A stretch of DNA of 64,000 nucleotides from Balneolaceae bacterium. Its GTDB lineage: Bacteria > Bacteroidota > Rhodothermia > Balneolales > Balneolaceae. The stretch's first letter is position 1, and every line of letters begins with the position of its first letter. A program made the translations under genes and the position numbers. The notes under the pieces are model-generated. The model ran no database searches. It was given only the letters and a program-made list of their open reading frames with translations, and was not told the DNA's origin. Where the stretch lies: positions 62,001-126,000 of the forward strand of contig CP051242.1 in NCBI GenBank assembly GCA_017795005.1. The letters are read 5' to 3'. Of the stretch, positions 55,849 to 63,362 are shown piece by piece.

Positions 55849-56826
55849 ATGTTGAGTAGAGTTGCAGAATCAATTTATTGGTTGGGCAGATATGTAGAGC
55901 GGGCTGAAAATTATGCCCGTTTTATAGATGTGAATTTTAACCTGATGCTGGATCTTCCTCCCGGACTCAAAGAACAATGGGAACCGTTGATTGCGGCTAC
56001 CGGGGATCTTGACTCTTATAAAGGTAGATTTGAAAACTTTGACAGATTGGAAACTATTTATTTTCTCGCGTTCGATTTAAAAAACCCTAATTCTATGTTT
56101 TCCTGTATCTCTAAAGCTCGGGAAAACGCACGAACAGTTCGTGAGAAAATCACAAAAGAAAGCTGGGAAAAACTGAATGAAGTTTATCTCTTCATGAAAG
56201 AAGGGGTAGGTAATGAAATCTGGAAACAGGAAGACCCACGGGAGTTTATTAATTCTGTGAAATATAAAATCCAGCTTTTGTATGGTATCGGTGATAACAG
56301 CGTAGCCAGAACAGAAGGATGGTATTTTGTTCGGCTTGGCCAGTTTCTGGAACGAGCAGATAAAACCTCACGTATATTAGATGTGAAGTATCATATCCTA
56401 CTTCCATCACCAAAAGAAGTTGGTACCACCCTTGATATCCTTCACTGGATGGCTTTGCTCAAATCCGTTTCTGGATTTAATATTTATCGTCAGGTTTATG
56501 GAAATATAGAACCAGCCAAAATTGTGGAGTTTCTTGTTCTTAATAAATACTTCCCCCGATCTATCTATTATTGTTTAGCTGAAGCAGAAGACTGTCTTCA
56601 AAAGATTTACGGATCGGCGAGTAAAGGGTATAGAAACAGTGCTGAGAAAAGACTGGGCTCACTTTGTTCACAATTGGAATACTCTGATGTGAACGATGTA
56701 ATTAGTTTGGGTTTGCACGAATTTCTTGATGATTTACAGCTGAAAATAAACCATATTTCAGATGCCATTCACAACAACTTTTTTAGAATCGGCGACTCCC
56801 TTTCCAAAAAACAACAGACTCAATAA
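55849..56826 (+). CDS. Alpha-E domain protein (DUF403)
   Basis: A 325-residue, mostly helical protein of the alpha-E family, recognised by its N-terminus MLSRVAESIYWLGRYVERAENYARF and by FVRLGQFLERADKTSRILDVKYH. Its biochemical role is unknown; it is almost always encoded beside the circularly permuted ATP-grasp protein and is presumed to act with it. An in-frame A/G-rich stretch (ATGGAGAATTG) precedes the ATG. Its stop codon overlaps the next gene start by one base (TAATG), so the two are translationally coupled. Confidence 0.92.
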   Translation: MLSRVAESIYWLGRYVERAENYARFIDVNFNLMLDLPPGLKEQWEPLIAATGDLDSYKGRFENFDRLETIYFLAFDLKNPNSMFSCISKARENARTVREKITKESWEKLNEVYLFMKEGVGNEIWKQEDPREFINSVKYKIQLLYGIGDNSVARTEGWYFVRLGQFLERADKTSRILDVKYHILLPSPKEVGTTLDILHWMALLKSVSGFNIYRQVYGNIEPAKIVEFLVLNKYFPRSIYYCLAEAEDCLQKIYGSASKGYRNSAEKRLGSLCSQLEYSDVNDVISLGLHEFLDDLQLKINHISDAIHNNFFRIGDSLSKKQQTQ

Positions 56827-57581
56827 TGACATACTGCCTGGGTATTAAAACACAACACGGATTAGTTGGTTTATCTGATACAAGAATAACTTCCGGAACT
56901 GAAACCACTTCCTCGAAAAAAGTATTTACTGTAAACAAGAATAAGCATTGCTTTTTTATTATGACCTCCGGTCTCCGTTCTGTTCGCGATAAAACCATCA
57001 CCTATTTTACAGAGATGATGGAGGAAGAAGGGGATGAATACAAAAAGCTCTACAAAACAGTAAGTCGCTTTGGAGATTTAGTAAAACAGGTAGCCCGAGA
57101 AGACAAAGCTTCGTTAGAGGAAAACGGATTCGCTTTTAATTTACATGCAATTATTGGCGGTCAACTTGAAGGTGATGATTCTCCCAAGCTCTTTCTCCTC
57201 TACCCCGAAGGAAACTGGATCGAAATCGGGCAAAGTACCCCTTTTGTAATTATTGGAAATAAAGGTTCCGGCCACCCTATTCTTAAGCGTTCTGTTACTT
57301 ATGAAGAAAGCCTGGAATATGCCATGAAGTGCGCTTTTCTTTCTTTTGATGCAACTCGTATTTCCGCCAATGATGTAGGTTATCCAATTGATACTGTACT
57401 CCTTAGAAACGACTCTTATTTTATTCGGGAAAACAGATTTGACGAAGCAGATCTTCGAAATATGTCTGAGCTTTGGAACAGCATGCTACGGAAAACCATT
57501 GATGAATTACCCGCCAAAAGTCTGGATACTATTTTCGATGCTAAACAACCTGCTCCGATAAATCGAATTACCCCGGGATAA
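56826..57581 (+). CDS. Proteasome-type Ntn-hydrolase (predicted protease)
   Basis: A 251-residue protein of the proteasome-like group found with alpha-E proteins. The sequence begins Met-Thr-Tyr-Cys-Leu-Gly-Ile, so removal of Met would expose Thr2 as an N-terminal nucleophile, as in proteasome beta subunits. Further proteasome-like features are GLSDTRIT, the SSKKVFTVNKN strand (with the Lys position expected of Ntn hydrolases) and FFIMTSGLRSVRDKT. Peptidase activity is predicted from fold only. It starts in the stop codon of the alpha-E gene and is followed after 5 bp by the transglutaminase-like gene. It is likely cytoplasmic because no signal is present. Confidence 0.88.
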   Translation: MTYCLGIKTQHGLVGLSDTRITSGTETTSSKKVFTVNKNKHCFFIMTSGLRSVRDKTITYFTEMMEEEGDEYKKLYKTVSRFGDLVKQVAREDKASLEENGFAFNLHAIIGGQLEGDDSPKLFLLYPEGNWIEIGQSTPFVIIGNKGSGHPILKRSVTYEESLEYAMKCAFLSFDATRISANDVGYPIDTVLLRNDSYFIRENRFDEADLRNMSELWNSMLRKTIDELPAKSLDTIFDAKQPAPINRITPG

Positions 57582-57586
57582 TCCCA

Positions 57587-58441
57587 TTGCAGCTTACTAT
57601 TGTACATAATACCCGTTACAATTATACCAAGCCGGTAAGCTTGTCTCCTCATTATATCAGATTGAAACCGCAAAGCAGGCCTTATTTATCTTTGCTGAAT
57701 TTTGATCTTAAAATCACTCCGGAACCCTTAAGTATTTCCGAACGCCTTGATGCGGAAGACAACCCTTTTTTCCAGGCTTGGATGGAACCAGTCCCTATAA
57801 AAGAATTTCAGATTAAGGCTAACATTTCCATAAAGCTCTACCCCTTCGATCCTTTTCATTTTATCATTGATCCGCCCGTTCGTTTTTTCCAAAATCAATT
57901 CCATTATCCAGAGCATTTGAAACAGTTTCTGGAACCTTTTTTGCCATCGGATCCGGTCTCAAAAACGTTTACGTCATTTCTTAATGAACGAATAAAAGGC
58001 AGTGACAGAAGCAGCATACTTTTCATTACCGATTTACTCCGATATATCGCCAATAATTTTGAGTATGAACGAAAAGACAAGAATGTAGTCCTCGATTCTG
58101 AAAAAACTTTTGAAGAACATACCGGATCCTGTAAAGAACTTTCATGGATGTTAATTGAAATGCTTAGAAGCACCGGACTAGCTGCACGATTTGTAAGTGG
58201 CTATGCGTATAACACTGCGTTATTGGGCGAAGGACACGAATTACACGCCTGGGTAGAAGTACTGCTCCCGGGCGCCGGCTGGATTGGTCTTGATCCAAGT
58301 TCCGGGTTACTTACCGACGAACATTATATTCCTGTGGCTACAAGTTTTGACCCTGACCAAACAATGCCGGTTACCGGAATCTATTCAGGAGAAGCTTCCT
58401 CTAAACTCCGTGCTTCTGTTTCTATTGTAGAAACGCCCTGA
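57587..58441 (+). CDS. Transglutaminase-like cysteine protease family protein
   Basis: A 284-residue protein with an N-terminal beta domain (TTG start at 57587, immediately giving the family-typical LTIVHNTRYNYTKPVSLSPHYIRLKP) and a transglutaminase-like catalytic core. The triad is Cys182 in HTGSCKELSWM, His220 in HELHAWVEV and Asp236 in WIGLDPSSG. Proteins of this type are predicted peptidases or amidases, or cross-linkers. The TTG start is supported by the motif position and by lying 5 bp after the preceding stop. It closes the four-gene cassette and converges on the GH5 gene with 1 bp between stop codons. Confidence 0.9.
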   Translation: MQLTIVHNTRYNYTKPVSLSPHYIRLKPQSRPYLSLLNFDLKITPEPLSISERLDAEDNPFFQAWMEPVPIKEFQIKANISIKLYPFDPFHFIIDPPVRFFQNQFHYPEHLKQFLEPFLPSDPVSKTFTSFLNERIKGSDRSSILFITDLLRYIANNFEYERKDKNVVLDSEKTFEEHTGSCKELSWMLIEMLRSTGLAARFVSGYAYNTALLGEGHELHAWVEVLLPGAGWIGLDPSSGLLTDEHYIPVATSFDPDQTMPVTGIYSGEASSKLRASVSIVETP

Positions 58442-58442
58442 T

Positions 58443-59456
58443 TTACTTATTCAACTCCATCATTTTCTTTTTGAAAAACCGCCCCTGCATTGTTGGTTCA
58501 AAGTTTTCAAAATTAGTAAACATCTGTGGCGACCATTGAGGATCGAAAACCCACGCCACCCATGAAATTTCTTTGTTTTCAAAATACTCGATAATAGCCT
58601 CACCGTACGTTTCATCCCCAATTACAGGAATGTGAGCGCCGGGACCATCTTCACTCATAAAACCGAGTTCTGTAGCAATCATTGGATAGGTATCGGCAAC
58701 AAAACCCCAATCAGCTTCCCACTTTTCTTCCCATGGCTGTTCTCTTTTTTGGGGATAGGGATGAGTTACATAGCCAATACCATCCGCATTAATTGGATTT
58801 TCGCGTACATTTGTCAAATCATAGGCCCAGTTAAAACCTCCTACCAAAGGAATCACGTTTCTGTCATGGGCATAAATCACATAAATAATTTCTTCCACAA
58901 TCTCCTTGTATTCATCCCAACTCATTCTGCCTAATGTGCCATTGTATCGAGTCGGTTCATTAAATACCTCGTAGAAAGCGGCAACCGGATTATTCCTGTA
59001 GCGCGTTGAAATAGTTTGCCAGAAACGAAGTGTTTCCGTCTTTGAAGTATTATACATCGGATGCTGAAAGAGTTCTGTTTTTAAGTTTCCGATGCTGTGC
59101 CAGTCAATGATCACGTACATCTCCAACTCGTTCGCCCACTCCAGAGTTTGATCAATTAACTCAAGGTATCCTTCTTCCCCGCGTTCTCTCCATGCTCTCG
59201 GATGTACAGGAATCCGGACCACATTCGCTCCCCAGTTTTTTACTTCTTGCAAATAGTCTTTATTCCATTGCCCCTGCTTTTCCAGTTTATCAGGATCGGA
59301 AGTGGAAACCCCGCGCAACATGACCTGATTGCCTTCTTCATCCACAAACTTATTCCCATCCACTTTCAGAAAAGGAAGATTATACTCCTGTGTTTGAGCT
59401 AAAGCAGATGTAGCTATTAAGACTAATGTGATAAGAGTTAGGATAGAACGTTTCAT
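58443..59456 (-). CDS. Secreted GH5 endo-glycanase (cellulase/mannanase group)
   Basis: GH5 enzyme of 337 residues with a cleavable signal peptide (LVLIATSALAQ, about residue 20). The barrel opens with MLRGVSTSDP; acid/base Glu167 is in YEVFNEPTRY and the nucleophile Glu263 in IATELGFMSED, with conserved IDWHSI and HPYP segments. It has no binding module or T9SS tail, so it would be periplasmic or released by another route. The closest look is to endo-beta-1,4-glucanases of subfamily 2-like type, but mannan or other beta-glucans cannot be excluded. It is separated from the xylan region by the ATP-grasp cassette and has no operator match upstream. Confidence 0.88.
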   Translation of the reverse strand: MKRSILTLITLVLIATSALAQTQEYNLPFLKVDGNKFVDEEGNQVMLRGVSTSDPDKLEKQGQWNKDYLQEVKNWGANVVRIPVHPRAWRERGEEGYLELIDQTLEWANELEMYVIIDWHSIGNLKTELFQHPMYNTSKTETLRFWQTISTRYRNNPVAAFYEVFNEPTRYNGTLGRMSWDEYKEIVEEIIYVIYAHDRNVIPLVGGFNWAYDLTNVRENPINADGIGYVTHPYPQKREQPWEEKWEADWGFVADTYPMIATELGFMSEDGPGAHIPVIGDETYGEAIIEYFENKEISWVAWVFDPQWSPQMFTNFENFEPTMQGRFFKKKMMELNK

Positions 59457-59515
59457 GGCAGCTTTTTGAGTTTTAAGTTGGCTGCCAAAGTATAATCAAT
59501 TCATTTGATTAAATC

Positions 59516-60715
59516 CTATCTGCCTGCTACGCTTTTCCTTAGGGTCATTTCCGTTTCATACTCTTTCCCGTCGCGATGTAACTGAATCACCATTGAATCA
59601 CCTTCTTCGTATTCTCTCATTAATGCCCATGCATGCATTTCGCTGGCAACCCGCTCTTCCCCGATTCTGATAATAATATCACCCGGCATAATGCCACACT
59701 CATATGCAGGGCCGTCTTTATTCACACTGGTTACCAATAATCCAGCCAACCTCGGCAACCCATATTGATATACTAACTGAGTTGTCATGGGCGTGAACTC
59801 CATTCCCGGATCAAATGCTAATGAAACAGAACCGGATTCTTTAAGCTGGTTAATGATTTTCTGAACCCGATCGCTTGGAATCGCAAAACCAAGCCCAACA
59901 AAACCATTACTTGTTCCACCTGTGAAAATGAAGGTGTTTACTCCGATCACTTCTCCATCACTATTAACCAATGGTCCACCTGAATTCCCTCTGTTGATTG
60001 ATGCATCGGTTTGAATCATGTCCATGTAAATTCGCGGCTCATTAGGATCGGGTCTAAAATCGCGCTTGGTCGCACTTACAACTCCAACCGTTACCGAAGG
60101 CTGACCGTCAGCAAAAAGTCCGAACGGGTTTCCCATTGCAATCGCCCATTCACCCACCATTATTTCATCGGAATCTGCAAATTCGATATATGGAAAATCA
60201 TTTCTGTCTCCTTTGATTTTCAGAAGAGCCAAATCGGCTAGTTCATCGGAACCCAAGAGTTCGGCATCATGCACTTCTCCGTTTGCCATTGAAATTTTGA
60301 TGGTTTTGGCTGATTCACTGGCTACGTGTTCGTTGGTAACAATATGCCCATCCGAACTGATGATAAAACCTGAGCCCATACTTTGAACTTCACGTTGTAC
60401 CGGACGAGAAAAGAAAAAAGAGAAAAACGGATCCTGACTTCTGGAATACCCTGTCTGAAGTTCAGTTACTGTAATACTTACAATCGCCGGACTTGCCGTT
60501 TCTACAGCATTGGTAATGGCATTAGATCGACTTTTACTGATGGATGTAGTTCGGTCTTCATCCTGAACTTTCGGGTTCTCTTTTAAAAACTCTTTCGTTG
60601 ATTCAGGTTCTGCACTCAAAGAAGTGGAAATAGCCTCACTCACTGCCGGTTCCGGTTTAGTGCAGCTTATTGAAATCAGTAAAAAACTTAAAAATACAGT
60701 AGCGGTTCGCTTCAT
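59516..60715 (-). CDS. HtrA/DegP-type serine protease lipoprotein with PDZ domain
   Basis: Trypsin-like S1C protease of 399 residues. The lipoprotein signal has Cys18 (LLISISC). After a low-complexity Ser/Glu-rich linker (about 20-65), the protease domain shows the triad His130 (IVTNEHVAS), Asp161 (DLALLKI) and Ser245 (RGNSGGPL). A single PDZ domain follows (about 300-390, LAGLLVTSVNKDGPAYECGIMPGDIIIRIG). It probably handles misfolded proteins in the periplasm or at the outer membrane, where heavy secretion of T9SS proteins would create need. DegP itself has two PDZ domains, so this single-PDZ form is closer to DegS or HhoB types. It lies 16 bp after the DHH phosphoesterase gene. Confidence 0.93.
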   Translation of the reverse strand: MKRTATVFLSFLLISISCTKPEPAVSEAISTSLSAEPESTKEFLKENPKVQDEDRTTSISKSRSNAITNAVETASPAIVSITVTELQTGYSRSQDPFFSFFFSRPVQREVQSMGSGFIISSDGHIVTNEHVASESAKTIKISMANGEVHDAELLGSDELADLALLKIKGDRNDFPYIEFADSDEIMVGEWAIAMGNPFGLFADGQPSVTVGVVSATKRDFRPDPNEPRIYMDMIQTDASINRGNSGGPLVNSDGEVIGVNTFIFTGGTSNGFVGLGFAIPSDRVQKIINQLKESGSVSLAFDPGMEFTPMTTQLVYQYGLPRLAGLLVTSVNKDGPAYECGIMPGDIIIRIGEERVASEMHAWALMREYEEGDSMVIQLHRDGKEYETEMTLRKSVAGR

Positions 60716-60731
60716 ATAGTTTAATTTGGTT

Positions 60732-61694
60732 CTACAGCTGTCCTTCCCCCAGCTTAATTACATTTTCAATCGCTTCTTCAAGAGGTCCGTTGTGCCAGCC
60801 GGCTGCTGCCTTTTTATGACCACCGCCATCCAGTTTTCTGGCCCAGACATTAACATCCACATGACTCCTTGAACGAAGACTTAATTTAATCCGGTCTCCA
60901 TCTTCCCGAAACAAAACACAGGCTTTCACTCCGGATATACTCAACGGATAACTCACAAATCCTTCCGTATCCTCTTTTGACGTTCCGGTTTCCTCAAACA
61001 TTGAATTGGTAACGCAAATAATGGCGATTTGTTGGTCGGCATACAGCGTTATTGTTTCCAGTGCTTTGCTTAACAGATGAAGTTGATTGATCGTTTTAGT
61101 TGAGTATATCCTTTCAACGACTTCATTCGGTTTAAAATTTCCTCTCTTTAACAGAGTTGCCGCTGCATTTAGTGTGTTGGGAGTAACACTATCAAACTGA
61201 AAAGATCCGGTGTCGGTAACAATTCCGGTGTACATGGCTTTCGCGGATTGCTCATCAATCTGATCGGGATTATGCTCAGCATATAGTTCATAGATTAATT
61301 CACAGGTAGACGAATAGTCCACTCTGGATACAAATTCCTCATAAATATCATCCGGTTGGGGATGGTGATCAATCATATAAATGGGCTTACCTAAATCGGC
61401 AATACCTTCTGCCACTTTCCCAAAACGATGCAGTGCATTTCCATCAACCATTACAAAGGCATCAAAAGCGGATAAGTCCTGATCCTCCGGCGAACTTACC
61501 GGAAAGAAATCGAGTAACCAGCGAAGGTTATCACCCGGTTCATCTTCATTAAAAGCGGTAGCATCCACGCCGTTTTTCTGAAGCCACAGGCATAATGCAA
61601 TCTGAGAACCAAGGCAATCGCCATCCGGACGGATATGCGAGAACACCGCCACCTTCTTATGAGTCGTTATTTTTGATATGAATTCCTTAAACAT
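60732..61694 (-). CDS. DHH/DHHA1 phosphoesterase, NrnA-type
   Basis: Predicted bifunctional oligoribonuclease (nanoRNase) and 3'-phosphoadenosine 5'-phosphate phosphatase of 320 residues. Metal-binding motifs are visible as SHIRPDGDCLGSQIAL (motif I), the DHHPQPDD segment that names the family and, in the DHHA1 domain, LDGGGHKKAAAGW. It is cytoplasmic and of normal length. It is unrelated to the xylan genes and probably co-transcribed with the HtrA gene downstream. Confidence 0.93.
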   Translation of the reverse strand: MFKEFISKITTHKKVAVFSHIRPDGDCLGSQIALCLWLQKNGVDATAFNEDEPGDNLRWLLDFFPVSSPEDQDLSAFDAFVMVDGNALHRFGKVAEGIADLGKPIYMIDHHPQPDDIYEEFVSRVDYSSTCELIYELYAEHNPDQIDEQSAKAMYTGIVTDTGSFQFDSVTPNTLNAAATLLKRGNFKPNEVVERIYSTKTINQLHLLSKALETITLYADQQIAIICVTNSMFEETGTSKEDTEGFVSYPLSISGVKACVLFREDGDRIKLSLRSRSHVDVNVWARKLDGGGHKKAAAGWHNGPLEEAIENVIKLGEGQL

Positions 61695-61787
61695 AAATCT
61701 CCTTGCCCAAAAATAGCCTTATCGCAAAGCAATTCCATTTCTTTTCTGGAATTCAGCACAAAACTTTGTACAAATAATTTAAATAGT

Positions 61788-61806
61788 CCCGCCTTTTAAG
61801 GCGTGG
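61788..61806. repeat. Short stem-loop CGCCTT-TT-AAGGCG
   Basis: CCCGCCTTTTAAGGCGTGG can fold into a 6-bp stem (CGCCTT/AAGGCG) with flanking GC-rich bases, in an AT-rich gap. It may be a REP-like element or a transcript-end structure. Confidence 0.4.
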
Positions 61807-61974
61807 AAACAGAAATAGAAAGAACAAACCTGAGCCCGAATTTTAGTTATCTGTACGAAAGTTATCGAAGGTTGGAATTTATCCTTGTAATTAATTCAGC
61901 TCACACCCTGCGATTTAATTCTGACTTTTAATTCAAATATATACTTGGGTGTTTTTATACATTTATTTCTGTTA

Positions 61975-61994
61975 CCCCGTGATAAATCACGGGG
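61975..61994. repeat. GC-rich palindrome (REP-like)
   Basis: CCCCGTGATAAATCACGGGG has perfect 9-bp arms (CCCCGTGAT and ATCACGGGG) around a 2-nt centre. It is far more GC-rich than its surroundings and resembles intergenic REP-type palindromes. It is 46 bp upstream of the thiN start. Confidence 0.55.
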
Positions 61995-62040
61995 CTATTA
62001 AAATTTTAATGCTTTCAGCATATATGGGTATCTTTCAAGC

Positions 62041-62676
62041 ATGAACGTTTTAATAGTAGCCGGAGGAACACCTCCCACCAAAAAATTACTGGAACGGGAA
62101 ATCGAAGCCGCTGAAATCGTGATAGGAGCAGACAGTGGTGGACATGCATTATTGGGCTATGGCTTCACACCCGATATTGTTATCGGCGACATGGATAGTT
62201 TCAAATACACTAATCACGATGGAATCAATATCCTGGAAGATCCGGATCAGGAAACCAATGATTTGGAAAAAGCCTTGCATTATGCGCTTAAACAGGGCGC
62301 CACACATGCTGTAGTTCTTGGTGCGTTAGGAAAACGTATCGATCACCTGATGAAAAATATGTCAGTACTGCAGCAATTCTGGTCTAAATTTGAGAACATT
62401 CTTTTCCGGGATGATTACGGAGACACCTTTCTGGTTCAATCCCCTTATAAACCTGAATTACCTGTTGGCTCGATCATTTCTTTTTTCCCGGTTCGCAATC
62501 CTGTGGAAGAATTCACGTCTACCGGAGTCTTGTATCCTTTAACAAATAGCACTCTCGAAATGGGTGGTCAGGATGGGACTTCCAATGAAATCACCGATCA
62601 AGATTCCACCATCACGTTTAAAGAAGGCTTTCTAGGCGTGTTTGTCGGGAATGGCGATAAGATGAGTAGAGGGTAG
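62041..62676 (+). CDS. thiN: Thiamine pyrophosphokinase
   Basis: Transfers pyrophosphate from ATP to thiamine to give thiamine diphosphate, the cofactor also needed by transketolase in pentose metabolism. The 211-residue protein shows the family blocks: MNVLIVAGGTPP, VIGADSGGHALLGYGFTPDIVIGDMDSF, the acidic DPDQETNDLEKAL motif, LGALGKRIDHLMKNM and a beta-rich C-terminal thiamine-binding domain. No export signal. It is followed 1 bp later by the histidine-phosphatase-like gene, so the two are probably co-transcribed. Confidence 0.93.
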   Translation: MNVLIVAGGTPPTKKLLEREIEAAEIVIGADSGGHALLGYGFTPDIVIGDMDSFKYTNHDGINILEDPDQETNDLEKALHYALKQGATHAVVLGALGKRIDHLMKNMSVLQQFWSKFENILFRDDYGDTFLVQSPYKPELPVGSIISFFPVRNPVEEFTSTGVLYPLTNSTLEMGGQDGTSNEITDQDSTITFKEGFLGVFVGNGDKMSRG

Positions 62677-62677
62677 T

Positions 62678-63286
62678 TTGGGAAAGCGGATTTGCCTGAT
62701 AACTCATACCGAAGCCACTCATTCCGTTGAAGGAAAAGTAGGTGGGTGGTATGATTCGGAATTAACTCAAGAAGGAAGCGATCAGGCCGCTTCTTTGATG
62801 GATCGAATTACTAATCTGGGATTTGATATTAGCAAATCCATCATTTACAGTTCCGATTTAAAAAGAGCCTCACAAACGGCTGCTATTATTTCCGAACCTT
62901 TCGAAAACCGACCTATTCTGGATCAGCGCCTAAGAGAAATGTCATTCGGAAAACATGAAGGCATAGATCAAACTGAGCACAATAAGATAATGGTTGCGGT
63001 GCCTGAATCCGGAAACAGAATGGATCACCAGATTTGTGAGGGAGCTGAATCCCGAAGAGAGGTAGCGACAAGAATCACTTCGTTTGTTAATGAAATCATG
63101 AGTGATGAACAGGAAGCAGTCGTTATAACTCATGGTTTTGCAGCTACCTTCTTCATCGCCGCTTTTCAAAAGGTTGATATAGAGCAAATGGGCTATCTGA
63201 ATTATAAGCTTTATCCGGGAAGCATCGCTTTGCTCGAAGAAGACGACCTTTTTCAAAACCGATCTGTTACGTTTTTAAATGGGTGA
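62678..63286 (+). CDS. Divergent histidine-phosphatase-superfamily protein
   Basis: A 202-residue protein with the phosphoglycerate-mutase-like fold, judged from its N-terminal strand and nucleophile loop (RICLITHTEATHSVEGKVGGWYDSELTQEG), the middle SDLKRASQTAAII and REMSFGKHEG segments, and the C-terminal VVITHGFAATFF. The normal nucleophile motif is Arg-His-Gly; here it is Thr-His-Thr, so the His is kept but the phosphate-binding Arg and the Gly are lost. Later conserved positions (Arg in LKRA, Glu in MSFGKHEG, second His) remain. It may be a phosphatase of altered specificity or inactive. The TTG at 62678 is the likely start, 1 bp after the thiN stop. Confidence 0.8.
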   Translation: MGKRICLITHTEATHSVEGKVGGWYDSELTQEGSDQAASLMDRITNLGFDISKSIIYSSDLKRASQTAAIISEPFENRPILDQRLREMSFGKHEGIDQTEHNKIMVAVPESGNRMDHQICEGAESRREVATRITSFVNEIMSDEQEAVVITHGFAATFFIAAFQKVDIEQMGYLNYKLYPGSIALLEEDDLFQNRSVTFLNG

Positions 63287-63362
63287 TTTTTACTATCACT
63301 CCTCGATATTACATTTCTATTTCCCTATTCTTAATTGATAATTGAACAATTCTTAATTCATT

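Larger units (their letters stand above)
61695..62040. other. Divergent intergenic region with two stem-loops
   Basis: About 346 bp between the DHH gene and thiamine pyrophosphokinase. I see no gene. It carries two palindromic elements (61788-61806 and 61975-61994) and otherwise AT-rich sequence that must hold promoters for both directions. I looked for a TPP-riboswitch-like element before the thiamine gene and found none. Confidence 0.6.

Noticed and set aside
61840-62040. TPP riboswitch before thiamine pyrophosphokinase
   Set aside because: The conserved CTGAGA and ACCTGATC-type elements are not present in usable order; only a GC-rich palindrome is seen.
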